From: Oscheius sp. JU75
Lineage: Eukaryota > Nematoda > Chromadorea > Rhabditida > Rhabditidae
Direction: 5' to 3'
DNA: 64,000 nucleotides
Assembly (NCBI GenBank): GCA_037178855.1
Contig: JASJZC010000001.1
Coordinates: 2,294,001-2,358,000 of the forward strand
In this document: piece by piece, positions 34,475 to 45,194 of the stretch
Layout of the letters: every line of letters begins with the position of its first letter
Numbering within the stretch: position 1 is the first letter of the stretch
Position numbers and translations under genes: made by a program
Notes under the pieces: generated by a model
The model's database searches: none
The model's input: only the letters and a program-made list of their open reading frames with translations
Told to the model about the DNA's origin: nothing

Positions 34475-37400
34475 ATGGTCAAGAAAGTTCAGTATTATCC
34501 TCTGAGTTCTTCATTAGTTTCAGATTAAAAACCTCCAGCCCACTAGTTGCGATAGCATGCGGTCAATTTGCACTCGGCCTCAGTCAGGTAAACTTCCTAG
34601 AATCGCCAATAGTCTTTGAACTACAGGCCTTTTTCATGTTCTACTACGTGAAAGTATATCTGAACGTCTTCCATGTCCAGCAGTATTGGTTTAATCTGGC
34701 CCAAGGCCTTTTTATGATCTGGAACGCCATCAATGACCCTCTCTTCGGGTATTTTCAAGTTTCTATCCATTTTTTCCGCTCAAAGGATCGGATTTAGGAC
34801 AAGCCAGGCTCATGGTTGAATTCTCGAACCGCCGTCATCAAATTCTTCGCACCATTTCTGATAATCTCTTTCATTTTCATGTGGTTCCCGTGGTCAACGA
34901 CCGGCTCCTGGACAGAAGGAGTTCATCTGATCCTATCTCTCTTCTTCTATGACGCCTTTTTCAGGTGGTTTTACCTACTTTATGAGTGAATGTGTATTTT
35001 CCAGTGCGATGGGAGTCGCATGGAGTGCTCTCTTTGCAGATACTACCAGGGAACCGCGTCTTCGCGTGGCTGCCATGAAAGCCAGTCAAATCAGCACTCT
35101 GCTCTCCGTCAATGTCATCGCCATCACGGAGAAGCTCAGTCACAGTCTGGAGGTTAGTTTTCGAGGACGTTTAGCCATCATATTTAAATATTTTACTTCA
35201 CTTTTCCATGCTTTTTGAAACGATTTCCCCGGTAGAAAAAATTCACTTTTATCTGGTTCAATTACAACATGAACTAAATGCAGAAATTCTCTAAAAAATT
35301 ATTTTTCAGGATATGGACACCTTCCGCATAATCACAATCGTCATTGGCGTATTAGCCTACATCTGCTACTGCGTGACTGGCAGCTATCGAGAAGGCTTGC
35401 CCACTGCTTCGAAAGACGATCGTGAATCGCTCATTTCATCGCCAGAAGATTGCGACAAAAACAGTCCGAGGTGCTTTTTTTAACCCTAGAAGTACAAAAA
35501 AGAGCTCCAGCACCTTCGATTTCGCCTGGAAGACGACGAAAGAAATCCTGAAGGAGCGCGACTTTGCCTCGGTCGTCGCCTGCAATTTCATCCATCAGGC
35601 TCGCAGTGTGGCCCATCTGAATTTCGCCTCGACCGCCACGGAAATTCTCATCTCACAAGAGGTTCTGCCGAAAGGATCCTGGCAGCTGAGCGCCTTCTTC
35701 GGGGTCCTAACCCTAGGACCACAGGTATGTAATGCTTTTCTTTCAAAAAAGAGATAGAAATCTAGATTCTCCTGATCGCCAACGAGCGAATGGTGAACAC
35801 TTACGGAGCTTATAGGATAATGATGCTCAGCTATCTGTTGTCAGTAGTCTCGGCCGTATTCTACTTTTTCGCATCGAATCCCTACGCAGTTATGGTATTC
35901 ATGCTTCTGGACAGGTACAATTTTTTTTACTTTACTGAATCGCGTGGACAAATTAATTGGCATCCTGAGGAGAGAATCGGAACTTGTGTCTAATTCCAAA
36001 AATATTCAATGATTTCCCTACGCTCGAATTGCGTGATCCCCCTCGCTGTTGTGGCTTGTGGCAGGACCAGCTGACCTCTGCCCCCAGCCTATCCTCTCGA
36101 ATTTATTAATTTAATTCTCTTGTTTTTGCTTCGTCAGGCCATTCGCTCTATGAATCTCTTCCAAACTAGCCGTCACGGGTTGATACTTCTTCTCAAAGCA
36201 TTCCAGAACGTTTACCACCGCCTTGTGCTCCAAACGGTTCTTGTTCATTGTCTCACTCTTTAATTCACTCGGGATTGTGAGGGTCTCAGCGACGCTCTCA
36301 GTCCGAACTGGCTCGGATTTCTGGAAGATCGGCTTCTTGTTAAAAGTCCCTGAAACAGTCGGGAATACTGGCCAGGGTCTTGTACTCTGGGTCGCTAGAA
36401 GGCACCGCCCCAGTCGGCGGAGGCTCAATCAGCCTGCTGCAACTTTTGGCGCCATTTTTGGTCGTCAGACAGCTCTCAGCAAGGTCGCGCTCCTGCAGGC
36501 CAGTTCTTTTTCCTGGGCACCTTTCCCGCTCATCCACCAAAACCACGGCACTCATTTTCCTCACCAGAGGCCCGATTTGACTCTCCGATGGCTGAGCAGT
36601 GCTAGCCATGTTCCCGGTCACCTAGAGCTATACGCCGCCCTCCGGAGCTGGGGCTCGTCCATGAACCGGGCCAGGGTCTGGTAGTTTGCCTGCTGGCTGG
36701 CACACTTGGTCACTGGGATCTTATCCTGCAACAGGACAATAGAAAGCTCTTCTTGTTAGTTAAAAAAAAGTTATAGTTTGCTATCTGACAGTAATTTGCA
36801 ATCTACAAGTGGATGCCGAAGTTTTGTTGTTGCCAAACATGGAAAGTTGCTCTAATTGCTGAAAGTTACAAGTTTGTAAATAGTAAAACACTAAGCTGCT
36901 TGGCTCCATCGAAGCCAGAACAAGTACTGGCTGTATGCAGAGGACAGTCGCTATTGCTGCCTGCCGTAGAATCATGACTTTTCGCCGTAGCAGCTCCGCT
37001 CCTCCATTTACTAACAACCTCAACTCGAGACCGTCGTCGTCTTCCCAGGAAAGAGGCCGTTCTCTGACTCGTCGTCATTCTCTTCTCTCTCATAGCAGCT
37101 CTGTCAACGAGTACGTGACGAATCTGATACCAATCGAGACGACGGACTATCTGAAGGAGCGTAACGCGGCTTACCAGGAACAGAAGGCAGCCCCGGACGA
37201 CAGCAAGAGAGAGTGGAATAAGCGAATGCCCGAGGGCACGCTGATCGTCTACACGGATGGCAGCTACAAGGACGGTCGCTGCGGATTCGGCATCTACATG
37301 GGAGAGGCCCACCCGCTGAACAGATCGCAGAAAATTCTCGAGCCGCCGCACAACAATCAGCGAGCCGAGGTTCTCGCCGTCGTCCAGGCTCTGAAGAACA

Positions 37401-38531
37401 TTCTCGAATGGCCGGACTACAACGATGCGCCCGTGATCGTCAGAACGGATGCTCTCAGCATCGTTCAGGCCCTAAATGGACAGGCCTCGCAGTCTTGCTA
37501 CGCCATCGAGATGGAGGAAATCCGAGCTCTGGCCGGGAAAATCAGCGGCTCTGTGGAGTTCCAGCACGTCTACGCGCACTGCAATGATCCGGGAAACGAG
37601 GCAGCGGACGAGCTGGCCAGACAGGCCGTCGTGGGACCAACGAGAAATCACAGCAGGAGCCGAGCGCGTGGAGAGATGGGAAGAAGCAGAAGTAGGAGCA
37701 ACGACAGACATCACATCCGTACTCACAGCGCCAAGATCCAGGGAAGCACCTCGGCCGCCTAGACTTGAATAAAGATAGGATGTTCTTCCTGTTTTGGAAG
37801 ATTTGGGACAGCTTTTGAGAGGGTATGAAGGAACAACTTGACAAAAGACATGAGATACTGTAGGCATTATTGTAAGGAAAAGGAATGGGTGGGTATACCA
37901 CTTCCGCTCTGAAACTATGAAGGGCTGTAATTTTGTTTAGAAATCGGAAACATCTGAATATGATTGCGTATTTTTACTCAGCTCAAAAAACTTTAAAAAA
38001 TTTGGTACTTTACAAAAAGTTTGGACTCTAGAGAAATCGAACCCTCTGGTCCCTCGCATCCCCTAGTGTCTACAATAGGCCACAGGCAGATAGCTTTTAA
38101 TGTGAGTAACTATTTCCCCTTACCAATGCCCTCATTTTCAGCATAACCGTGCACTCGATCGCCCCGCTCTTCAACATTGTCATCTCCGACTTTATCGACG
38201 ACGATGTCAAGAGGAATTCCCGAAGGTTTGTTTATTTTCCGCCCGAAAATTACTTTAAACTTCCAGATCTCCAATCTCGTCTGTGGTCTTCAGCCTGAAC
38301 GCCCTCTTTACCAAGCCGGCACAAAGTCTGGCCCCGGTCTTCGCCGTGTCCTTCCTTAACGTCTACGGCTACAAAACCTACACCAATACAAAGTCTGTGA
38401 GTTCGAATCTCGTCGAAGGAATGCAACTCTTGACCTTCTTCATGCCCTGCATCCTTGGAGGCCTCCAATTCCTCGTTTTTAAGCCTTTCTCTCTAGGAAA
38501 TAGACACGTTCATCGGGTTAATGTTATGTGA
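34475..38531 (+). CDS. major facilitator superfamily transporter, MFSD13A/TMEM180-like
   Basis: Polytopic membrane protein. It begins MVKKVQ, then a 32-nt intron, then LKTSSPLVAIACGQFALGLSQ. The diagnostic WNAINDPLFGYFQD in the first membrane pair is typical of TMEM180/MFSD13A and GPH-like cation symporters. Further hydrophobic helices follow (FAPFLIISFIFMWFPW, IITIVIGVLAYICYC, IMMLSYLLSVVSAVFYFFA, VFAVSFLNVYGYK). Exon 35757-35914 ends in ...MLLDS and continues at 38142 with ITVHSIAPLFN, so intron 35915-38141 is 2,227 nt. It contains an RNase H gene on the same strand and a small gene on the opposite strand. A two-codon uORF (ATG TAA) lies just before the start. Substrate unknown. Confidence 0.85.
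36111..36621 (-). CDS. unknown small protein nested in MFSD13A-like intron
   Basis: Two-exon gene on the minus strand with a 57-nt intron (about 36350-36406, gtgcct...tttcag) that joins PPPTGA to GTFNKKPIFQ in phase. The product is about 140-145 residues, hydrophilic, with four Cys in the N-terminal half and a charged helical C-terminus ending NGLTKQKQEN. No signal peptide, membrane segment or recognised domain. The start is either MTGN at 36621 or MAST at 36609; agctctag lies upstream. Coding status rests on the clean splice and open frame only. It overlaps no exon of the host gene. Confidence 0.45.
36974..37762 (+). CDS. ribonuclease H1-type protein, intronless, nested in MFSD13A-like intron
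   Basis: Single-exon gene whose domain spans the middle of the protein. It shows the RNase H catalytic set: Asp in LIVYTDGSYKDG, Glu in NNQRAEVLAV, Asp in VIVRTDALSI and Asp in NEAADELARQA, with the conserved His loop as YAHCNDPGNEA. The enzyme cleaves RNA in RNA-DNA hybrids. The N-terminus is Ser/Arg-rich with no clear hybrid-binding domain. The C-terminal ~45 residues are RS-like (NHSRSRARGEMGRSRSRS). The frame is also open to an ATG at 36935. A polyadenylation signal aataaa lies at 37768, 6 nt after the stop, supporting an independent transcript. It shares strand with the host gene. Codon use is more GC-rich than neighbouring introns, as for other exons here. Confidence 0.85.
   Translation: MTFRRSSSAPPFTNNLNSRPSSSSQERGRSLTRRHSLLSHSSSVNEYVTNLIPIETTDYLKERNAAYQEQKAAPDDSKREWNKRMPEGTLIVYTDGSYKDGRCGFGIYMGEAHPLNRSQKILEPPHNNQRAEVLAVVQALKNILEWPDYNDAPVIVRTDALSIVQALNGQASQSCYAIEMEEIRALAGKISGSVEFQHVYAHCNDPGNEAADELARQAVVGPTRNHSRSRARGEMGRSRSRSNDRHHIRTHSAKIQGSTSAA
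37768..37773 (+). terminator. polyadenylation signal of RNase H gene
   Basis: aataaa begins 6 nt after the stop codon, inside the host intron. Confidence 0.6.
37905..38095 (-). repeat. tRNA-derived SINE, family D, copy 2
   Basis: Parallel to 26915-27105 over head and body (gaagggctgtaattttgttt; tttttactcagctcaaaaa; agggttcgattt on the minus strand). In the MFSD13A-like intron, just before its last exons. Confidence 0.7.
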
Positions 38532-39111
38532 TAAACACCCCGTATAATACCGTAATATTGTAAAATGTGTGCATACTAATATTTTTATAGCCCTGAATTC
38601 CTCCTGAGCTTTTTCTCATAAGAAAATGGATGTTTTGTATGTGTAAATAAGATGGTTTATTGGAAGTTTTTTCTTTCAAAAGAATTAGCGTTGTAAGCAC
38701 AGTTTTACTGATTACTTTTGCACGGTTTTCGTCTATAGTTTCCCCGAGAAAATAGCGTAAACTGCACTATAATTTATACTCATTGCTAAGTATCCCATTC
38801 CTACAGTTCGCCAGTGATGACGTAATCTAACCTCCCCCTCACTCTTGTGACTTAGTCTCATTCATCTCAAAGGCCGTTCTTTTTTTTCGTGTTGACTACC
38901 AGCCTCACCGCAAAATAAGCAAGCTAAGATTGGACACTCACATCAGTCTCCCACTAGCTCTCGCTAATCTACTTCTTCCAGTCATTCTCTTTGAATGCTC
39001 TTACTCCCTGTTAGGAATCCAAAATATGAAAACGCGATGGTGTCTATGGTGTACTCTGTTTTTCTGCTTGTCCGAGGAACGAAACGAACGAAAATCGGCT
39101 GTAAATTAGTT
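38532..39111. other. intergenic region
   Basis: No exon supported. Around 39030-39095, cgatggtgtctatggtgtac and cgaggaacgaaacgaacg resemble the inner block of the composite repeat at 15478-15545. Confidence 0.4.
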
Positions 39112-40867
39112 TCGTAGTTGTTCGGCAGGCACCCCACCCATTTCATTCAAACGGTTTTTCGCGCACATTTTCGAATTCGGCGGGATTTTGATTTTTCTTT
39201 TGTTCGGCGACACTTTGTTATTTATTGCTATTTTTCGTCATTTTTTTTTCTCTTCTCTCGCTTCGATTATTATCTCGTTCTTTACGAGAAAAACTATGTT
39301 TTGGGCTTTGGCAAGAGGACGCTTCATTCGTTTTCGTGTCTGACAATGTCGAGCGACACCAAAACTAAATAACAAACCACTCAATGTTGGATCGTAAAGG
39401 GTAGGGGGAAAAACCACATTAAAGAAATAAGACAATAAGCCGAAATGAGGGACCCAATACCGTTTAGAGGAGAGAAAATTAGAATCAAGATAACCGCAGT
39501 AGAGAGAAAAAATTTTGCTGAAACGTCGGTTCTTGTGGAAAGCGAGACTTCGAAGTAGGCGCCATCGTAAAAGAGCCGTACGTCTACAATTGGACGAGGT
39601 AAATGAAAATTGTGATACAAATAGATAAGAAAAACACATTATTCTGCAGCACGTGAAAATGAGATGATCTCTAAAGACGAATCGAGTCAAAGGACTGTCA
39701 GACTTGTTGTGAAGACGGGGCCTATCGCGAGTAAAAAATTGCAGTGCCGAATATGTGAGTAGGAAATTGTCTACCCAATTTCGTCGAGAATCGTTCCACA
39801 TTCTGATCCGTCGCTCATCATCCTCGCCATAAGCACTCCGGAGCTGGAGACTGCTTTTCATCGCTGTTGGAATCTGCTGCCACCTGTTGGTCAACCGATT
39901 GGAGTCAACAGAGTAAATTCCTACCTAGCCCCCTACGCTGCCTAACCCTTCAATTTAAAGAAGCCGGACTGCACGGGAAAGATCAAGGAGGGTATGATCA
40001 ACGGCAACCCTCACTTCCGCTGTAACGTTTGCCGCAACAATAAATCTGCTCATCATGGACCGTCTGCATACGATCCAACTATCTATAAATCATCCTTCAT
40101 CTAAGGTCCCTGTCTCTTCGGACTCATTTGTCGTCGCACACGTGAGTGCAGAGTCTTCTGGGCTTAGAATCGTACTTCCGCCACTTTGATGCCAATCCTG
40201 GAGAGGCAAGTTGCCCCTGGAACTCTCCCTACAGTGACGAATGGCGCCTACCGTCAGATTCCTCGTCACGGGTTCCACCATGAGAGGGTGAATCACAGCG
40301 TCAATTTCATCGACCCTGTCACCGGCTGCTACACGCAGATGAATGAGCGTCAGTGGAGAACTTTCAAGCAGGCTCTTCTGAGTCCGGGCGTTCGTGCCAG
40401 TTCCCTGCCGTCCAAGTTCGCTCTTCACTGATGGCTCTCCTTCAACGGTCGTCAAGGGGCTCCTTTTTCCGTCTTCTGGAGCTTATCTCCAAATACCATA
40501 TGCCTTGACTACTGCCATTGTTTTGTTACTTATTGTTGCACTCTTTATCCTGAAATGATTCCGACGAGAAGAAGAACGCTAACTTTTTACACGTAACTCG
40601 GAGAATAAGAAACGTAGCAAGACAGCAATACAATCAGAAACAACGTGAAATGTGCCGATTTCTTCTCATTTATTTTTTTCTAATAGCGATTGCTCAATGA
40701 GGCGACCATAAAATGCAATAAACGACAGAAACCAGCAATACCGAGAAAAAAAATGATGAAAAATAACGAAGAATCAGCCGAGCAAAAGAAAAATCAAAAT
40801 TCCGCCGAGTTCGAAAATGCGCGCGAAAACGTTTGAAATAAGGGCGCCTGCCGAACTTTTACCATTA
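39112..40867 (+). mobile_element. decayed Merlin/ISXO2-like DNA transposon
   Basis: About 1.75 kb bounded by imperfect terminal inverted repeats. The left reads ttcggcaggc...ttttcgcgcacattttcgaa; the right is its inverted counterpart at 40780-40865. Inside, on the plus strand, is a zinc-ribbon-like segment (CPDC...HFRCNVCRNNKSAHHG, about 39965-40060). It also has the C-terminal ISXO2-type DDE transposase segment VNHSVNFIDPVTGCYTQMNE then RQWRTFKQ (40270-40370), ending at 40431. The middle of the catalytic domain (the DES-type Asp segment) is missing and there are stops between the parts, so it is inactive. Flanking target duplications were not found. Confidence 0.7.
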
Positions 40868-41115
40868 GTTCGCCAAAAGGTTGCAAGTCAGTATCAAACT
40901 GGCAAAGCCGTCGTAGACGGCTGGTAAACCACACTTACATTCAGTTTTTCGTCCCTCCTCTGTGTCGGTCCGTTCCCAGTTCTGTTGGGCATAATATCTG
41001 TACATGCAATCAAAGAAATCTTCCGACGCAACGCTCATTTTTGTAGCCGTTTTGATGCCTGTTTTAGTTACCAAAAACTAAATTTTTCGGCGCGATTACT
41101 AGCTACTTTTTCGTG

Positions 41116-41125
41116 TCTTTTTCAG
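41116..41125 (+). promoter_or_regulatory. candidate trans-splice acceptor of UNG
   Basis: tctttttcag ends 2 nt before the UNG start codon, and no coding exon is seen upstream. Confidence 0.5.
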
Positions 41126-41127
41126 AA

Positions 41128-42809
41128 ATGGGCTCACTGGGCAAGAAGATCCCGGAAATGTTCCTCAAATCCTACAAAAGAAAGCCAGAAACCCTACTCG
41201 AAGCCGCGTCTCCGGAAGCCCGTCCGGTAAAACGGCTCCTGACTGAACAGGTTAGTTTTCATGACAAAGACTGAACTCGTTCATCGAATTTGTTGGAGTC
41301 GTTTCATACATTGTTTACCATTGCGAAAAGAATACATCTAGAGTCGGAAGACTCCCATTTTGAGACATCGGCTTTTGTTTCAACGAAAACGGCAAGACTA
41401 TGTTCTTTCTTGACCGTTCGATAAATTTATAGGCGTTCGAGCTATCCCTGCTAGCCTAGACAAATTTTTTCCAGGCCGTTGTCGAATCTGAAGCCGAGAA
41501 AAAAGAAAATATGGAGAAGACTGGCGGCTTGAATCTTCTGGATCTGCTGACAAGCGATTCCTGGAAGACCATGCTCCAGCCCGAATTCGAGAAGAGCTAC
41601 ATGAAGAAGATTGAGTCTTTCCTGCATCAAGAATACACCAAGGTTCAGTTTTTTTCTTCTACTTTCACGAAAACGATTTCAGGGTACGAAAATCTTCCCG
41701 CCACGCCAGGAAATCTTCTCCATCTTCAACATTGTGAGACTCGAGGATATTCGAGTGGTCATCATTGGTCAGGATCCCTATCACGACGATAATCAGGTAT
41801 TTCCCAAATCTTTGAGGGGGTGAAATAAAAAATCTAGGCCCACGGAATGTCATTTTCGGTCAAGAACGGCGTCAGGCCGCCGCCGTCGCTGAAGAACATC
41901 TACAAAGAGCTCAGCGAGGATTTCCCCGGCTTCATGACCCCAAATCACGGCCATTTGATCGGCTGGGCCAGGCAGGGCGTCTTCATGCTCAATGCCACTC
42001 TAACTGTCGAGTCAGTGGCCTCATTTTTTATTCGAAAACCCATATTTTAGGGCTCACAAGGCGAATTCCCACTCGAAGATCGGCTGGCAGCAGTTTACGG
42101 ACCATGTGATCAAGCTGATCTCGAGAGAGACCGAGGGAGTCGTCTTTCTGCTGTGGGGAGGATTCGCACACAAGAAGGAGACGCTCATTAATACCAAGAA
42201 ACATGTCATTATCAAGGTCAGCCTGAGGTTTTGAAAATATCTATGCTCAAATACTTTTGGAACAGACAATGAGAGCGCAAACTTGCCTTCGTGGCTCAGT
42301 CAGTTAGCGCTCCGACTATACCAAACTCAAGGGTTCAATTCCCGTTTTACCTCATCGTTTTCTCGTTCCATATACCTCTTCGCAACCAAGCTCAGAAAAA
42401 CCGTTTTGCATGATTAGTTGGGTCTAACTGTCTACCCTGTCCGTCTTTCTGTTTTGTGTAGAATTCAAACATGGGAAGCCGGTCATCGAAGATTTTTCCA
42501 CGGCGCACAAACTTGTACAATGCCGAATTAGGTTTCGAAAAGCACCATATGTGCGTTCTCTTTCCACATGTTTCTGACCATCTGCATTGGAGACTAATAG
42601 TAGGTTACTCTTTCCAAGACAGGAAATGCTCCATAACTGATTGAATGCCACAAAATCAAAATACCGTGTCATTTTTACAGACAGCTCACCCGTCGCCTCT
42701 CTCGGCTCGCTTCTGGCATGGCTGTCACTGTTTCTCCAAGGCCAACACAGCTCTGAAGCAGCTCAACAAGCCAGCAATTGACTGGAACGACTTGAAAGAA
42801 ACCTATTAG
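41128..42809 (+). CDS. UNG: uracil-DNA glycosylase (family 1, UNG)
   Basis: Removes uracil from DNA to start base excision repair, in nucleus and/or mitochondria. The basic N-terminus [20 protein letters not shown] could direct import or bind PCNA/RPA. Catalytic and binding motifs are intact: [18 protein letters not shown] (water-activating Asp), [31 protein letters not shown] (uracil-binding Asn), [13 protein letters not shown], and HPSPLSA (catalytic His loop). Length is about 290 residues, normal for the family. ATG lies 2 nt after ctttttcag. The intron at about 42214-42680 contains a family-A tRNA-like sequence. A likely poly(A) signal aataaa is at 42894, and the next gene starts 183 bp after the stop. 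Confidence 0.95.
42287..42350 (+). repeat. tRNA-like sequence, family A, in UNG intron
   Basis: cgtggctcagtcagttagcg then gggttcaattccc: the best preserved A and B boxes in the window. The acceptor stem is still not paired convincingly, so it is called SINE-like rather than a tRNA gene. Confidence 0.6.
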
Positions 42810-42992
42810 CTCTTTTGCTCAATTGTACCGGTCTTATCGGGTCTTAACTCTCCATTTACCTTGTTGATCTCTTAACCTCACTATGCTCACGTTAATAAAC
42901 TTTCACTGACAAGAATTCTATGAATTTGAGTGGTTCTTAGACCGAAAACTACCAGAAAAACCTCGTCATTTTGCTAAAAAAATTGTTCAAGA

Positions 42993-45194
42993 ATGCCCAC
43001 CTGGCCATTTCATCCTCTCGACGCGAAAAAGGCCCGTGCTGAGGTGGCAATTCTCAAAGAAAAAGCCGATTTTCTGCCCGAATTCGATCTCCAGACCCTG
43101 AAAACCGAACAGCCGTCTCTTTCAAGTCCCGGGATCATCAGTATCGAATTCAGAGCCTTCCCAAAGCCCGAAGTCGAGTGGTTCTGGCGGAAAATGCGCA
43201 TTATAGACAGTGGAAGTGGGCTTTTTTTGGGTTTGCCTTAATTTATGAGAGAATTCAGAAAAACATGAGCGGTTTGTCGAGGAAATTGGTGAGAATCGGT
43301 ATAGATGTGGTCTGAAGATCGACTCGCCGTCGAACTACGATGCTGGGGAATATGTGATAATTGTGAGTCTTTTTTGTTATTGTTGGATTGAATAATTTGC
43401 TGGTGAAAAGTTCTCATTGGCGACTATTCACTGCTTGTTCAGTTTGAGGGATTGTAGTTTACAACAACGTCTTTACAAAGAATCGAGTTTTTCAAGATCA
43501 GTTGTCAGTATTGAGATAAGCTAGCCAAATTGACCCTCTTAACTTCTGGCTCATATTGATCAGACTTTCGGTACACTTTCATCTTGCTAACGCGAATCCC
43601 AAACATCGCGTTCGCCCAATCCCAATCCCACTCTTACTCAAGCGCAACGGTGTCTGTGGATCTGTGTGTTCGCTTGTGTGTAGACGATGTCGCAGGGACG
43701 CAGCCGCCCGCTATAACTTAGCGCGCTGAGCTATGAATAGGAGCAACCTGGGTTCGACCCCCGCCGATGTTTTCGGGTATCTAAAAGGGCAACGAAGCCC
43801 TTAAAGACGATTGGTACTTCACGATTTCCAGGCCACCAGCCCTCTCGGAAAGTCCTCCTTCAGCCTGAATCTGGCCGACGACCACGATATGCACAAGCCC
43901 TGCGTTCTAAAAGGACCCCATACGACGTATCTAGGCGATGGAAGGTTGGTCGTTTTTTTTTCTTCCCCTTGGCGTCAATAACAACCGTGTCTTTCATTTG
44001 TTTTCCAATCTACAATCCTTGAAACTGACGTAAATTAACTAGCAATAGTTTGCTCTAAAATGAGTTTTTATCCACTAAATCGGTGCTAAGATGTAACATT
44101 TTAGATACAAGCTGGAAGCGACGGTCTGGAGTCCCCAGCGAGAAGACATCACCTGGAGAAAGTACCGGAACGGGAAGGAGAAGAGGATAGAGAGCGAGCC
44201 CCGGATTCGGATGACAGCCACGGAGAGTAACAAATTCATCTACGATATCTGTCTGGAAATTACCGAGTCGACCGGGAGCGACAGGGGAACCTATCGTCTG
44301 GAAGTGACCGACAGGAATGGCCTTCTACACTGCGATTTCCCGCTGTACTACGATAAGGAGCGACCTCAAGGACGACCCGAGCTCTTTGCCAAGCCGAAGA
44401 TTGTCTTGCTCGTATGTTTTTCTTATTTTTTTTGGCAGTTAAGCAGCAGGAATGGACAGAAACTAGGTTGTTATTGGCAGACCGGTAACCGTACTCAAGA
44501 CCCTGTCCAGAGCATAGACTCTTTGGCGGGTTCGCAAAACATAAAAGATTCAGTCACCGTGTGAGTCGACTCTATGTTCAGTTCATAATCCGGTAAACAG
44601 TAATGGGCTGACATTGACTCTCAATTTGCTCCCACAATACGGAAAGTTTTTGCTGTCTAATTATGGATTACTGTACTGCCAACAATACGTAGCATTATCG
44701 CAAGGACTTTCCCTAAAAACCAGCTGAGTTTCATTCGTGGTTTCCGTCTTTTTTGGAAATTATTTCAGCTACTTTTTTAATCCGAACTTCTCATATCATG
44801 TGCCTAAAATCAGTTTTTAAAAACTTTCCACCATTTCAGAAGTCCCAAAATGTCATTATGGCCTTCTGTGTCTCCACGCCCTGCCAGCCCTCCTATGCCT
44901 GGATTCTTCCGAATGGAAAGCGTCTCGAGGCCGAAAAACTGACGGATCCGAAGAAAATGAGCTTCACGCATCGCGCCCTGAAGACCCCGGATGGAACGGA
45001 GACCTTATTCGAGGGCCGACTGGATCTCTATCATTGGCAGTCAGTTTCGTAGTTTTTTTTAATACTAAAAGTGAGATTTTAGCCTGGCAGAGAAGGGATT
45101 CTATACCTGCCTCGTCGAGAATGTCTACGGCTGTCTGGAGATTAAATTCGAGCTGAAAATAAAGGAGCAGGATCTGGAAATCGAGGAGGATTAG
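42993..45194 (+). CDS. intracellular immunoglobulin-repeat (I-set) protein
   Basis: About 400 residues with no signal peptide or membrane segment. At least three Ig I-set-like units are seen. The first has FRAFPKPEVEWFWRKMRI and ends SNYDAGEYVIIATSPLGKSS. The second has ITWRKYRNGK and GTYRLEVTDRNG. The third has PCQPSYAWILPNGKRL and GFYTCLVENVYGCLEIKFEL. The D-x-G-x-Y pattern and the lack of a leader resemble muscle giant-protein Ig domains (UNC-89, twitchin, titin). No kinase or fibronectin domain was found, so it is a short, stand-alone relative. ATG lies 1 nt after ttcaag, 183 bp downstream of the UNG stop and in the same direction, which suggests an operon. The intron at about 43365-43830 holds a tRNA-like sequence. 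Confidence 0.75.
43711..43776 (+). repeat. tRNA-like sequence in Ig-repeat gene intron
   Basis: ctataacttagcgcgctgag is followed by gggttcgaccccc. The tataa...tagcgcgc head is also seen, inverted, at 60958-61022. Confidence 0.5.

Noticed and set aside
42287-42350. Functional tRNA gene
   Set aside because: A and B boxes are good, but I could not pair an acceptor stem or a proper anticodon stem-loop, and related copies occur as repeats elsewhere.
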